Shown one piece after another: positions 50,075-59,288 of a stretch of 64,000 nucleotides of DNA. The stretch's first letter is position 1; each line of letters begins with the position of its first letter. The stretch comes from Caldilineaceae bacterium. Its GTDB lineage: Bacteria; Chloroflexota; Anaerolineae; Caldilineales; Caldilineaceae. The notes under the pieces are model-generated. The model was not told the origin of the DNA. It worked only from the letters and a program-made list of their open reading frames with translations, and made no database searches. A program made the translations under genes and the position numbers. The stretch covers positions 1 to 64,000 of the forward strand of contig JAHBVG010000019.1 of the NCBI GenBank assembly GCA_019637695.1, given 5' to 3'.

Positions 50075-51403
50075 TCACATGAGTCCCATGCTGTGCCCGT
50101 TGTTATACATGCCGCGCGCGATCCCGCGATAGACAAAGCCCAGTTCCTGCATACGGGTTGGCTCGTAGATGTTGCGCCCGTCCACGAGGATGGGTTTCGC
50201 CATGCTGGTCTTAATGCGCCCCATATCCAACTGTTTGAATTCATTCCACTCGGTGCAGAGGAGGAGGGCATCGGCGCCTTCGGCCACATCGTAGGCGCTT
50301 TCGGCCAGGCGCAATTGTGGATTCATCCTGGAGGCGCCGACCATTGCCACCGGATCGTAGCCGCTCACCATTGCTCCTTCATTTTGCAGCAGATGGGCGA
50401 TTTCCATCGCCGGGGCCTCGCGCAGATCGTCGGTGTTGGGTTTGAAGGCAAGCCCCAACAGCCCAATGCGCCGTTCGCTTAAGCTCCCCAGCAGACCGCG
50501 CAAGGTGATCACCGCTCGTCGCCGCGTATCGCGGTTGATCTCGATCACGGCGCGCAGCAGGGCCGGGTGGGATCCATGTACCAGCGCCATGTGTTCCAAC
50601 GCCTTGACATCCTTGGGGAAACAACTGCCGCCATAGCCCAGACCGGCGTTGAGAAAATGCGGCCCAATCCGCTTGTCGTAGCCCATGCCCTTGGCGACGA
50701 CCTCGACATCCGCGCCTAATTTATCGCAAATGGTGGCGATCTCGTTGATGAAGCTGATGCGCGTGGCGAGGAAGGCATTGCTGGCGTATTTGATCATCTC
50801 TGCCGTGCGCAGATCGGTGAGGATCACAGGCGCGCCCAGGGGAAGATGGAGTTCCTTGACTTTTTCGGCTGCCGCAGGGTTCTGGCTGCCTAGCACCACC
50901 CGATCCGGGTTGTTGAAGTCGCGCAGCGCCGATCCTTCGCGCAGGAATTCGGGGCAGCTTACTACCGAGAACTCAATGGGCGATGGCTGTCGGCGTGTAA
51001 TAATATCGGCCACCCAATCGCCCGTACCCACAGGGACGGTGCTTTTGTTGACGATGATCAGCGGATGATCCATAGTCTCGGCGATGGTTTCGGCGGCCAT
51101 GCGCACGTAGCGAAGATCCGCTTCGCCATCCACGCCGCTGGGCGTCCCCACGCAGATAAAGACAATCTCGGCGTCGGCCAGCGCTTCGTAATAGCCGGTG
51201 GTGAAGCGCAGACGCCCCGCGCTGACATTTTGGCTGATCAACTCGGAGAGGCCCGGCTCGTAGATCGGCACATTGCCGCGGTTGAGCGAATCGATCTTCT
51301 CTTTGTTAATATCGATACAGGTGACGGTGTTGCCCAGATCGGCAAAACAGGCGCCGGTGACCAATCCTACATAGCCGGTTCCGGCCACAGCAATCGTTTT
51401 CAT
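50075..51403 (-). CDS. ugd: UDP-glucose 6-dehydrogenase
   Basis: 442 residues from the ATG at 51403, which overlaps the stop of the preceding glycosyltransferase gene (ATGA). [21 protein letters not shown] is the NAD motif; [43 protein letters not shown] (with catalytic region) and [16 protein letters not shown] with the catalytic Cys identify the enzyme. It turns UDP-glucose into UDP-glucuronate, a precursor for acidic exopolysaccharide. Its product is the same nucleotide sugar that the kinase/GalU pair at 18.1-20.0 kb could make by salvage. Confidence 0.93.
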   Translation of the reverse strand: MKTIAVAGTGYVGLVTGACFADLGNTVTCIDINKEKIDSLNRGNVPIYEPGLSELISQNVSAGRLRFTTGYYEALADAEIVFICVGTPSGVDGEADLRYVRMAAETIAETMDHPLIIVNKSTVPVGTGDWVADIITRRQPSPIEFSVVSCPEFLREGSALRDFNNPDRVVLGSQNPAAAEKVKELHLPLGAPVILTDLRTAEMIKYASNAFLATRISFINEIATICDKLGADVEVVAKGMGYDKRIGPHFLNAGLGYGGSCFPKDVKALEHMALVHGSHPALLRAVIEINRDTRRRAVITLRGLLGSLSERRIGLLGLAFKPNTDDLREAPAMEIAHLLQNEGAMVSGYDPVAMVGASRMNPQLRLAESAYDVAEGADALLLCTEWNEFKQLDMGRIKTSMAKPILVDGRNIYEPTRMQELGFVYRGIARGMYNNGHSMGLM

Positions 51404-52659
51404 GGGGAGATTTTCCTTTCGATGCTTTGGCAATAAAGTTCTTCTAATTTGCTTGTAATACGATCCCAACTGTGAAATTCCTCAACATAGGCGCGACCGC
51501 CCACGCTAAGAGACTGTTGACTTCCGCGGTCTGCCAGCAGATGCAACAAGTGATGAATAAAGCCCTCGGTGTTGTGGGCGAGCAGCAGATGTTTGCCGTC
51601 CTGGGCGCTGAGGGCAGCAACGGCCTGGGCGCTGGCGACGGTGGGCGTTCCACAGGCCATTGCTTCGAGTACTTTATTCTGAATCCCCGCGCCGTAGAGG
51701 ATGGGCGATACCGCCACGGTAGCGTTCTGCAAATACGGGCGCAGATCAGGAACCGTCCCCGTGATCTGGACATTCGGCAATGTTTCCGCCGCTTTTTGCA
51801 GCGCTGGCGGCGGATCTTTGCCTGCGATCACCGCCTGCGTGCGCGGGTAGCGCTGCCAGATGGCGGGCATGATCTCTTCGATCAAATAAAAAGCGGCTGT
51901 CAAATTGGCGTGATAGCTCATCTTGCCGCTCAGCAGAATTGTCCCTGGGTCGCGCCCGTTGACCTGCGGCGTGAAATAATCGAGATCGACGCCATTGGGC
52001 AGGACAGTGACCGGCGGCTTTTCCCTCCTCTCTTTGCCATTCCCATTTCCATTGGAGAGCGCGCTCAACGCCTCTTGATCCACCGCCGAGGTGACCAATA
52101 CCTGATCAAAGTGATGGGTCAACCAGCCTTCGTAGCGTTGGGTGCGTCCTAATTCGAGACGGGCCATGATCCGCCCAACCTGACTGCGGCTGCGGGCGGC
52201 GGCCTGCTCAAAAAGATGGCTGATACAATCTACACTGTCCCACACCACGGGGATGGCCTGGCGGGCGGCGAGCGCTTGCACAAAGAGACCGTATTGGGCC
52301 CCGCGCAGATGTTCCACATGGATGATGTCAAACGGTTTGTGGCGGCCAGGTTTGCATCCGTTCAGATTTTGGGTCAGCAGATGGCGCAGTTCGGCGCTGG
52401 CGCAATAGCTGGCCTGCAACGGCTTGCCCGTGATCGCAGCCTCTAGCAGATTCCACAGGATCTGCTTTTTCCCCAGCGGCGCGGCCAGCACACGGAAGCC
52501 CGCGGCTTGCAGACGCTCAATGTCCTGCCATTCCTCGGCGCTGCTCCAGAGTGTAGCCAGCGTGATCTCGTGTCCACGCGCCGCCAGATAGCGGATCAGA
52601 TTGTAGGGCCGTACCCGCACCAGCGAAGGTGGATTGGGGACGATAAACAGGATCTTCAT
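51400..52659 (-). CDS. Glycosyltransferase, GT4-like
   Basis: 419 residues from the ATG at 52659 (AAAGGAA 9 nt upstream). [33 protein letters not shown] is the N-terminal acceptor domain; the C-terminal domain has [58 protein letters not shown], the E-x7-E region of GT-B enzymes. Probably adds a sugar to the polysaccharide repeat unit. Stop overlaps the ugd start. Confidence 0.85.
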   Translation of the reverse strand: MKILFIVPNPPSLVRVRPYNLIRYLAARGHEITLATLWSSAEEWQDIERLQAAGFRVLAAPLGKKQILWNLLEAAITGKPLQASYCASAELRHLLTQNLNGCKPGRHKPFDIIHVEHLRGAQYGLFVQALAARQAIPVVWDSVDCISHLFEQAAARSRSQVGRIMARLELGRTQRYEGWLTHHFDQVLVTSAVDQEALSALSNGNGNGKERREKPPVTVLPNGVDLDYFTPQVNGRDPGTILLSGKMSYHANLTAAFYLIEEIMPAIWQRYPRTQAVIAGKDPPPALQKAAETLPNVQITGTVPDLRPYLQNATVAVSPILYGAGIQNKVLEAMACGTPTVASAQAVAALSAQDGKHLLLAHNTEGFIHHLLHLLADRGSQQSLSVGGRAYVEEFHSWDRITSKLEELYCQSIERKISP

Positions 52660-52761
52660 TGCGGTATTCCTTTTCGATCCATTTCTGGATCCACGAAGCC
52701 ACACAAAGGGACACGAAGGCCAGAAAGCAAACTAGGGGTTCTGTGTGGATCGAGAACTTCT

Positions 52762-54186
52762 CTAGGCCGTGGGATCGCCCACACGCCAGTTTTGAACGAG
52801 ATCACGAGATGCCCGTACACTGCTCAACCGCTGCACAAGATCGGCGATGCCATAAGCGGCGAACAAGATCAGCACGGCGTCCACGGGCAGCCGGTAACGG
52901 ATCAACGTCCATGTGAGCATGTGAATCGCCGTGTAAAAGCCCATAAATAGAAAGAGCAGCCAGAGTACGGGCGAAGAACGATAGGCGGCGAAGACGCGCC
53001 ACAATCCATAGAGCATGAAGGGCAACATCAGCCCAAAGGATGCCACGCGAAAGAAGTTGCTTATTGGGCTGGAACTGGGTGACGGCCAGAACTTAAAATA
53101 TTCCTCGGCCCGGCTCAGTGAAAGCAGGAGATAGCGCCCTGGATCGGCGACGATAATCTCCAGCGCCTCTTTGAGCAACGCCTGATCCAGCGCGGCTTCA
53201 TCGAGATGGCGCAACTCGTCGGGGATCAGATCGCTGTACTTCCCCATATGCTCAGGTAGAATGCCGATGAAGCGCGTGCCGTAGATCGGATGGTTGCCAA
53301 AGTAGAAAGCATAGCCCGCATTGGTGTTGAGCAGCACCAGCCGATCAAAGCGGGCATAGTTGTAGGCTGTAAAGGGTAGAATCGCAGCGATCACGATCAC
53401 CGCCGCCGCCGCCAGCGAGAGAATAATGGGACGCAGCCGGCCTGCTTGCCAGCCGCGCCAGAGCATCCAGAACCCTAAAAAGGGGACGAAGAGCATGAAG
53501 AGCTGACGCAGCAGCACCCCCGCCGCCAGGACCAATCCTAGCGCCAATGCCAATTTCCACGGTGTGGACGCCGATCCATCCTTTGCGGCGACCGTGTCGG
53601 TGATGCGCAAGGCCAGGTAGATCGACCCCAGGATGGCGGTGATGTAGAAAGGCTCGGTCATCAGGGCGGCGGCGTAATAGACAAAGTAGGCGTAGACCGC
53701 AGTGATCCCCGCGGCGATGAGTGGGGCCATCTGCGCCAGCCTGGCCCGTGTTTCGCTCTGCGCGGCGTCTGTGGCGAAGAGACGCTGGGCGATAAGATAG
53801 GTGAGGTAAGGATGAAGTAACCCTACGATCACAACTTGAATCAGCCGTGCGACCAGTGGCTGCACGCCAAAGATCGCATAGACGCCGGCCACATAAAAGG
53901 TATAGAGGAAGCTCCAATGCGCCGTCGGCGCGCCTGGCGCCGTCACCGGCCACCATCCTTCGGCAAAGCTAAACCCATGACCATCGAGCAGTCGCTGGGC
54001 CAACGCGTGATAGGAGATCTGATCGTTCGTGCCGGGGAGCGCGCGCATTTCACCGCCCAGATAGAAAGCCGCACCAATACGCAGCGCCACCGAGATCAGC
54101 AAGATAAACAGCAAGATCTTCGCAGGGGAGATCCGCCCCGCCAGACCCCGCTTTGTAGATTGATGTTCCAATTTCGCTGTCAACAT
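52762..54186 (-). CDS. GT39/ArnT-like membrane glycosyltransferase
   Basis: 474 residues from the ATG at 54186, overlapping the preceding GT gene's stop by 7 nt. Eleven to twelve hydrophobic segments. The first loop has GTNDQISYHALAQRLLDGHGFSFAEGWWP with an Asp in place of the usual DExxY/DE motif, and LHPYLTYLIAQRLF. A large soluble stretch before residue 400. It resembles the PMT/ArnT family that uses a polyprenyl-linked donor; the acceptor is unknown. Confidence 0.75.
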   Translation of the reverse strand: MLTAKLEHQSTKRGLAGRISPAKILLFILLISVALRIGAAFYLGGEMRALPGTNDQISYHALAQRLLDGHGFSFAEGWWPVTAPGAPTAHWSFLYTFYVAGVYAIFGVQPLVARLIQVVIVGLLHPYLTYLIAQRLFATDAAQSETRARLAQMAPLIAAGITAVYAYFVYYAAALMTEPFYITAILGSIYLALRITDTVAAKDGSASTPWKLALALGLVLAAGVLLRQLFMLFVPFLGFWMLWRGWQAGRLRPIILSLAAAAVIVIAAILPFTAYNYARFDRLVLLNTNAGYAFYFGNHPIYGTRFIGILPEHMGKYSDLIPDELRHLDEAALDQALLKEALEIIVADPGRYLLLSLSRAEEYFKFWPSPSSSPISNFFRVASFGLMLPFMLYGLWRVFAAYRSSPVLWLLFLFMGFYTAIHMLTWTLIRYRLPVDAVLILFAAYGIADLVQRLSSVRASRDLVQNWRVGDPTA

Positions 54187-55406
54187 GGATAAATTTCGTC
54201 CCAAGCTTGATAGATATGATGCCAGTTATACTGCGCTTCCACGGTCTGCCGCCCGCCGTAGCCGATGGTCTTCGCCAGGTCGGGTCTCTTGAGCAACTGG
54301 ACCACAGCATCGGCGAATTCCTCGGCGCTGTCGGCCAGCAACAGATTCTCGCCATGAGAGGCGGCCAATCCTTCGGCGCCGATGGTGGTGGAAACAATGG
54401 GCAATCCCCAGCACCAGGCGTCGAGGATCTTGACGCGCATACCGCCCCCCGCGTGGAGCGGCACAATAAAGACAGCCGTCTCTTCGAGATAAGGTTGCAG
54501 ATCCTCGACATAGCCGGTGATGTCGATGCTTTCCGGCGGCGCGTTCCCATCTTTTGAGAAGAGATTGGGCGGCTGTTTACCGATCAACGTCAAAACGCTA
54601 TCGGGGATCTGCCTCTGCACAGCCGGCCAGACTTCACGGGCGAACCAGGCGATGCCTTCGGCATTGGGCGGCCAATGCATCCCACCTAAAAAGGTGACGC
54701 GGTTGCGGTTGTTGCGCGGTTGCACCGTGCGTGTCGAAAGGGGATCCACACAGATCGGGATCGTCGTCTCATGCCCCTGTCCGTTGGCGTGGTGGATTGT
54801 TTGGGTCTGGCGCAGCGCCATACGATCCTCTTCGGTGACCCAGGCCACATGATCAAACTGGCGACAGGTCTCCTGCTCAAAACGGACGAGTTTGCGCGCT
54901 TCCAGCGAGAGGATTAGCCGTTTGAGCGGGTTCGCTTCATGCTCGGCCAGCCGCCGCGGGATCTGAAAGACGGCGTTGTGCTGATCCAACACGATCTGCG
55001 GTTGATGTCCATTGGCGGCCTCTTTGGCGTGAAGCGCATAGGGAGCCATCCACAATTGGTCGGCGTGGATGGCGTCAATATCCCCCATCTCGTGGACAAT
55101 ACGCTCAACCTGATCCGCCATTGCGGGCAGCCAATCCCGTGCTATCAAAAAAGGGCTGTCCGTCGCCAGACTGCGCAGCAGATGCCAGCCATCGCGCCAG
55201 GGGGAACGCGTCATGGGCAGGGTGTAGACTGCGGCGCAGAGCGAACGCAGATGATCCACCGCGGCGGGCGGATCGCTGGCGCGCACAAAGCTCAACAGCG
55301 TCACCTTATGTTTCGAGGCCAGATAGCGGAGTGCGTAATACGCCCGCACCTTCGGCCCCGCATCCAGCGGATAGGGTAAAACTTGGGTTAAAAAGAGAAT
55401 GTGCAT
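54180..55406 (-). CDS. Glycosyltransferase, GT4-like
   Basis: 408 residues; ATG preceded by GAGGAAG. HILFLTQVLPYPLDAGPKVRAYYALRYLASKHKVTLLSF opens the N-terminal domain (GT4 with the P-x-D-x-G-x-K-x-R motif seen in TIGR03087-like transferases). VTFLGGMHWPPNAEGIAWF and FIVPLHAGGGMRVKILDAWCWGLPIVSTTIGAEGL form the nucleotide-sugar site. Adds a residue to an exopolysaccharide. Upstream gene ends 19 nt away. Confidence 0.86.
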   Translation of the reverse strand: MHILFLTQVLPYPLDAGPKVRAYYALRYLASKHKVTLLSFVRASDPPAAVDHLRSLCAAVYTLPMTRSPWRDGWHLLRSLATDSPFLIARDWLPAMADQVERIVHEMGDIDAIHADQLWMAPYALHAKEAANGHQPQIVLDQHNAVFQIPRRLAEHEANPLKRLILSLEARKLVRFEQETCRQFDHVAWVTEEDRMALRQTQTIHHANGQGHETTIPICVDPLSTRTVQPRNNRNRVTFLGGMHWPPNAEGIAWFAREVWPAVQRQIPDSVLTLIGKQPPNLFSKDGNAPPESIDITGYVEDLQPYLEETAVFIVPLHAGGGMRVKILDAWCWGLPIVSTTIGAEGLAASHGENLLLADSAEEFADAVVQLLKRPDLAKTIGYGGRQTVEAQYNWHHIYQAWDEIYPC

Positions 55407-55424
55407 CTCGACTTCCTCATCTCC

Positions 55425-56582
55425 CTACTGAACGGCGGCGTGGTAAGCATTGAGCGTCAAGCGCGCCGTCTCGGCCCAAGAGAACTTTTGGACGCGTCGC
55501 AACCCTTTGGCGCTTAATTCCGATTTCAACGCAGTGTCAGCGAGAACCCGCATGCAGGCGTCCGCAATCTGGCAGGGTTCATTTGGATCGACAATGAGCG
55601 CGGCGTCCCCGACAACTTCGGGCAGGGAAGAGCGGTCGGAAACGATCACCGGCGTGCCGCAGGCCATTGCTTCCAGCGGGGGGAGACCAAACCCCTCTCG
55701 AAACGAAGGGAAGAGGAAAGCTTCGGCCAGGTTGTAAAGGAAAATCAACTCCTGCTGGCTGACGCCCCCTAACAGCACAACCGACTCATCAAGCCCTATC
55801 TCGGTAATATATTTCTGCCATTTCAGGCGCGTGGCGACATGGCCGATCACGGCCACAAGTTTTGCATCGCAATGGGTTTCATGCAGGATGCGATAGGCTT
55901 GGATCACGCCTGCCATGTTTTTGCGCGGTTCGTAGCCAAGCGCAAAGAGGAAGGGCCGATCAATACCCAGGTTAGCGAGTACCTTCCCGCCTTGTTCGTT
56001 ACGTTCTTCGCAGGTGAGTGGCCGCAGATTAGGATTCACGGCCAACGGCGTCACGAAGATCTTGTGTGCGGGGATCTCAAATACCGCCCGGATCTCCTCT
56101 TTCTCAAAGTGCGAAACAGTGATAATGGCCCCGGCGCGCTCGACTGCTTTCGGGATCACCGTGGTGGCGTATTTGGCGATCAACCACTGCCACATCTGCG
56201 ACGGCGAAAGCTTTTGCACAGCCTGTGGATCGGTGAGCGCGATCACGTCGTGTAAAGTCAGCGCCGAGGGCGATGCTGGCGAGAGGATCGGCGCTGTGTT
56301 GCATGGGTAGTGAGCCAGATCAACGCCATCCTGGGCCAATTGGGCTGGGAGGCGTTTCTGTTCGCGCCAGACAGTTCCGATCATCTTCGGCTCGGCTGGG
56401 ATCTGCCGCACGCAGAAGTTATCGGGCAGGGCAAAGGGCGGGGTGAAGGGTCGATCAAAGTAAAGGATGTACTCGTTCTCATGATCGAGCGTCGAGAGCG
56501 CGCGGATCAACTCAGTGGTATACGTTTGGAACCCACCCCGCTGTGAATGGGAAATTGAGCGTGTATCAATGCCGATTCTCAT
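55425..56582 (-). CDS. Glycosyltransferase, GT4 family
   Basis: 385 residues from the ATG at 56582, which overlaps the GT2 stop (ATGA). MRIGIDTRSISHSQRGGFQTYTTELIRAL and the C-terminal [90 protein letters not shown] follow the GT4 mannosyl/rhamnosyltransferase pattern (E-F-G-L-P-P-L-E-A-M). Likely links mannose or a related sugar. Confidence 0.9.
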   Translation of the reverse strand: MRIGIDTRSISHSQRGGFQTYTTELIRALSTLDHENEYILYFDRPFTPPFALPDNFCVRQIPAEPKMIGTVWREQKRLPAQLAQDGVDLAHYPCNTAPILSPASPSALTLHDVIALTDPQAVQKLSPSQMWQWLIAKYATTVIPKAVERAGAIITVSHFEKEEIRAVFEIPAHKIFVTPLAVNPNLRPLTCEERNEQGGKVLANLGIDRPFLFALGYEPRKNMAGVIQAYRILHETHCDAKLVAVIGHVATRLKWQKYITEIGLDESVVLLGGVSQQELIFLYNLAEAFLFPSFREGFGLPPLEAMACGTPVIVSDRSSLPEVVGDAALIVDPNEPCQIADACMRVLADTALKSELSAKGLRRVQKFSWAETARLTLNAYHAAVQ

Positions 56583-57490
56583 AGTCTGTAATTCTTTACA
56601 AATGACCAATGGGAAAAAAACTGTTGTCGGGGCCTTCCATCGGCGCGGTTAAGTAGACTTCTGCCAAACCAATAGCCGGATTTCAACAGCGCCGAGATCT
56701 GAACCATCCCCCGAAAGAGAAATTCGGCGCGCGCGCCCTGGTGTTTGCGGAAATAACGGGCTTTGCTCTGGTAGAGGCGGAGGCGCTGTTGAGCAGAAGC
56801 GCGGTTGGCGCTCTGTCCGCCGTAGTGGATTACACGGGCGTCGGCGCAGTAAAAGACGGACCACCCGGCCTGCGCCATCCGGTAACACCAATCGGTCTCT
56901 TCTACATACATAAAATAGGTTTCATCCAGCAGGCCGATCTCGTCCAGCGCTGATCGTCTGGCCATGAGGCAGGCGCCGCCGACCCAATCACATTGGCGAT
57001 TGTGTTGGCTTTCCTCAGGCGCGCCGCTGGGAAAATAGGGGCTGTAAAAACGCGAGGCCATACCAAACAAGAGCAACCCTTCGGAAAGAAGGGTTGGAAA
57101 TGTGTTGAACGAAGCCTGGAAGCTTTCATCTGGGTTGAGACATTGAGCGCCGACGATGCCAGCCTGGGGATGAAGGTCGGCAAAATCGATCAACTGTTGC
57201 AATGTATCCGGCAACACCATCGCATCGCTGTTGAGCAGCAGCACATACTCGCCAGCAGTGGCGCGGATGGCCTGGTTGTTGGCGCGGGCGAAGCCGGCAT
57301 TTTCCTCATTTTGAACTAGATGAACCTGGGGAAAGCTATGGCGCAGCATCTCCTGACTGCCATCCGTAGAGCCGTTGTCCACCACCCAGACATCAAATGT
57401 CCCCTGGGGCGGGTAGGCGTAGACAGCGGTCAGGCAGCTGGCGAGCAGCGTACGAGTATTCCAGTTGACAATAATAATCGATAGTTTCAC
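56579..57490 (-). CDS. Glycosyltransferase family 2 (rhamnosyltransferase-like)
   Basis: 303 residues. LSIIIVNWNTRTLLASCL at the start, VWVVDNGSTDGSQEML (donor Asp), LLLNSDAMVLPDTL (DxD-like) and WVGGACLMARRSALDEIGLLDETYFMYVEETDWCYRMAQAGW with the acceptor-site ED are the WbbL-like GT2 pattern. Overlaps the Wzy gene's stop by 4 nt and the next GT's start by 4 nt (ATGA twice), so expression is coupled. Confidence 0.92.
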   Translation of the reverse strand: MKLSIIIVNWNTRTLLASCLTAVYAYPPQGTFDVWVVDNGSTDGSQEMLRHSFPQVHLVQNEENAGFARANNQAIRATAGEYVLLLNSDAMVLPDTLQQLIDFADLHPQAGIVGAQCLNPDESFQASFNTFPTLLSEGLLLFGMASRFYSPYFPSGAPEESQHNRQCDWVGGACLMARRSALDEIGLLDETYFMYVEETDWCYRMAQAGWSVFYCADARVIHYGGQSANRASAQQRLRLYQSKARYFRKHQGARAEFLFRGMVQISALLKSGYWFGRSLLNRADGRPRQQFFSHWSFVKNYRL

Positions 57491-58896
57491 GCCTCTACTT
57501 TGCCTTCGGGTTTACGCAGGTATAGTTGTTCCAAAACCACGAGCCCGCCCAGAAATAGCCAGCCCAACACACTGGCGCGGAAGCCGCCCAGGCCCACATT
57601 GTAGAAATAAGGCAGCACCCAATCCCCAAACGCCGCCGCGGCCATCGTCCCCACCAGCCCGCCCAAAGCACCGTAGACATAGGCCCGGGGAAAGCCTTCG
57701 GGTACGCGCTTGCGTAACTTCCAACCAAGCAGCCCCACCATGCCAAAAAACCAAGAGAACGAGATCAGGCCGACGAACCCTGTCTGCGCCAAAATGTCGA
57801 TGAATTGGCTGTGCGAGTTGAAATAGACGGCATAACCGCGGATGGGGAAGAGCGGCGTGAACCAGCGATAGTTGGCCCAGCCCAACCCGAAGACCGGACT
57901 TTCCGCAATCAGGTTGGCCATGATGATCCAGGCGTCGACGCGGGTTGAATAGCTGTACTCATCCGTGCTGATGATATAGCCGCTGAGGGCGAGCCCGGCC
58001 ATAATCACAAAGGGCGACATAATCAGCCCCAACCGCCAGGAGTAAGCCACGAGAACGGCGCCCACGGTGATCAGCGGCGGCACCCAGCCCGATTTCCATC
58101 CACTTGTCAGCACATAGCCCACATAAAACACCATCAGCACGATCCCCAGTAAGGTGATCCGCCAGCCAGGGTGCAAGTGACGATTGAAGAGGGCCTGACT
58201 AAAGGCCAGTGCTACCACCCACACCCAGAGCAGGCTGCCGTGGATCCCCCGTTGAAAGAGCCTGCCGGTGATGGCACCGATTTCGGGGATAGCACGTCCC
58301 AAAATGTAGAGCATAGCAAACGCCAGGAAGACCCAGACCAGCGCCTGAAGCCAGCGAAGATCTCGGAACTGGTTGCCCACGAGCAGGAAGGCGCCCGCCG
58401 AGAGGATCAGCACAGCCAGGCTTGCCACTTGCGCGCCCAGCGGCGCGGCATCGGCAAAGGCGTACCAGGGCAATTGACCAAACCCAAAGGAAAGGCCGCC
58501 CATCACGATCATCACCAGCAGTGGCAGTGTGGTAGACGAAGGAACCAGCGCGATCTTCTTCTGGTGCAGCAACATGGTAAGCAGCCATAACCCCAGCGCC
58601 AACGCCAGGATGATCATCGCCATGTTTAATCCGCTGGGGCCATGAAAGGGGATGAGCATACCGCCGAGGATCGTGGCAAAGATCCCAAGCTGCGGCCAGC
58701 GCAGTAAAAACCAGAGTCCACCGATCCCCAAGATGCCGCCCACTAAAAGCAAGGATTCTCGCTCCCGGTTCAGCCACGGCAGCCCCGTAGCCACAGCGAG
58801 AACGCCAAGCAAGATCATCCAGCGCAGGAGCGTCGATTTATCTCCCTGGCGCAACCAGAAATAGATTGGGGTGATGATTCCGCGCTGGCTTAACAT
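57487..58896 (-). CDS. O-antigen ligase/polymerase (Wzy/WaaL-type) membrane protein
   Basis: 469 residues from the ATG at 58896; a TTG at 58920 is also open. About 11-12 transmembrane segments. The family loop is in AESPVFGLGWANYRWFTPLFPIRGYAVYFNSHSQFIDILAQTGFVGLISFSWFFGMVGLL, with the conserved H in NSHSQFIDILAQTGxxG. It joins repeat units or attaches glycan. Stop overlaps the GT2 start by 4 nt. Confidence 0.85.
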   Translation of the reverse strand: MLSQRGIITPIYFWLRQGDKSTLLRWMILLGVLAVATGLPWLNRERESLLLVGGILGIGGLWFLLRWPQLGIFATILGGMLIPFHGPSGLNMAMIILALALGLWLLTMLLHQKKIALVPSSTTLPLLVMIVMGGLSFGFGQLPWYAFADAAPLGAQVASLAVLILSAGAFLLVGNQFRDLRWLQALVWVFLAFAMLYILGRAIPEIGAITGRLFQRGIHGSLLWVWVVALAFSQALFNRHLHPGWRITLLGIVLMVFYVGYVLTSGWKSGWVPPLITVGAVLVAYSWRLGLIMSPFVIMAGLALSGYIISTDEYSYSTRVDAWIIMANLIAESPVFGLGWANYRWFTPLFPIRGYAVYFNSHSQFIDILAQTGFVGLISFSWFFGMVGLLGWKLRKRVPEGFPRAYVYGALGGLVGTMAAAAFGDWVLPYFYNVGLGGFRASVLGWLFLGGLVVLEQLYLRKPEGKVEA

Positions 58897-59107
58897 AGCG
58901 ATCTGCAATCTTGGAAACAATAGGATGGTGTCGGTGTTGCCCTTGCTACTTCTAGAGGATACGAGTAGAAGCCCAGGATCACATAAGGAAAGAATTAGAG
59001 TTCTCTATCAAAGAGAATTGGGGACTGGGGACTGGGGATCGGGGATCAGGGACGCCGGTTGAGTTTGTCGAAACGAAGGAGTGGGGACAGAAATGAACAA
59101 TGAAAAC

Positions 59108-59134
59108 GTAGGTCGGACTGTTAGTCCGACCTAC
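59108..59134. repeat. GTAGGTCGGACT palindrome, copy 1
   Basis: Perfect arms GTAGGTCGGACT/AGTCCGACCTAC with loop GTT. The second copy at 59194 is its exact reverse complement. Confidence 0.85.
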
Positions 59135-59193
59135 AACGGCTATTTTCAGGTTAGGCAACACGACGGGTTGACACCGATAACGACGAAAATTGT

Positions 59194-59220
59194 GTAGGTC
59201 GGACTAACAGTCCGACCTAC
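59194..59220. repeat. GTAGGTCGGACT palindrome, copy 2 (inverted)
   Basis: Arms GTAGGTCGGACT/AGTCCGACCTAC with loop AAC, inverted relative to copy 1 and 59 bp away. Confidence 0.85.
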
Positions 59221-59288
59221 AGTTATTTACACATCAGAGATTGGGCGATTAGATCTATGCTACCCGATCCCCAGTCCCCAGTCCCTGA

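Larger units (their letters stand above)
58897..59288. repeat. 392-nt intergenic region with heptad arrays and paired hairpins
   Basis: No gene seen. It contains TTGGGGACTGGGGACTGGGGATCGGGGATCAGGG (59016-59050) and CCGATCCCCAGTCCCCAGTCCC (59264-59286), complementary arrays that flank two identical 27-bp palindromes (59108-59134 and 59194-59220). This gives a nested, roughly 270-bp inverted structure between the two membrane-protein genes. Confidence 0.75.
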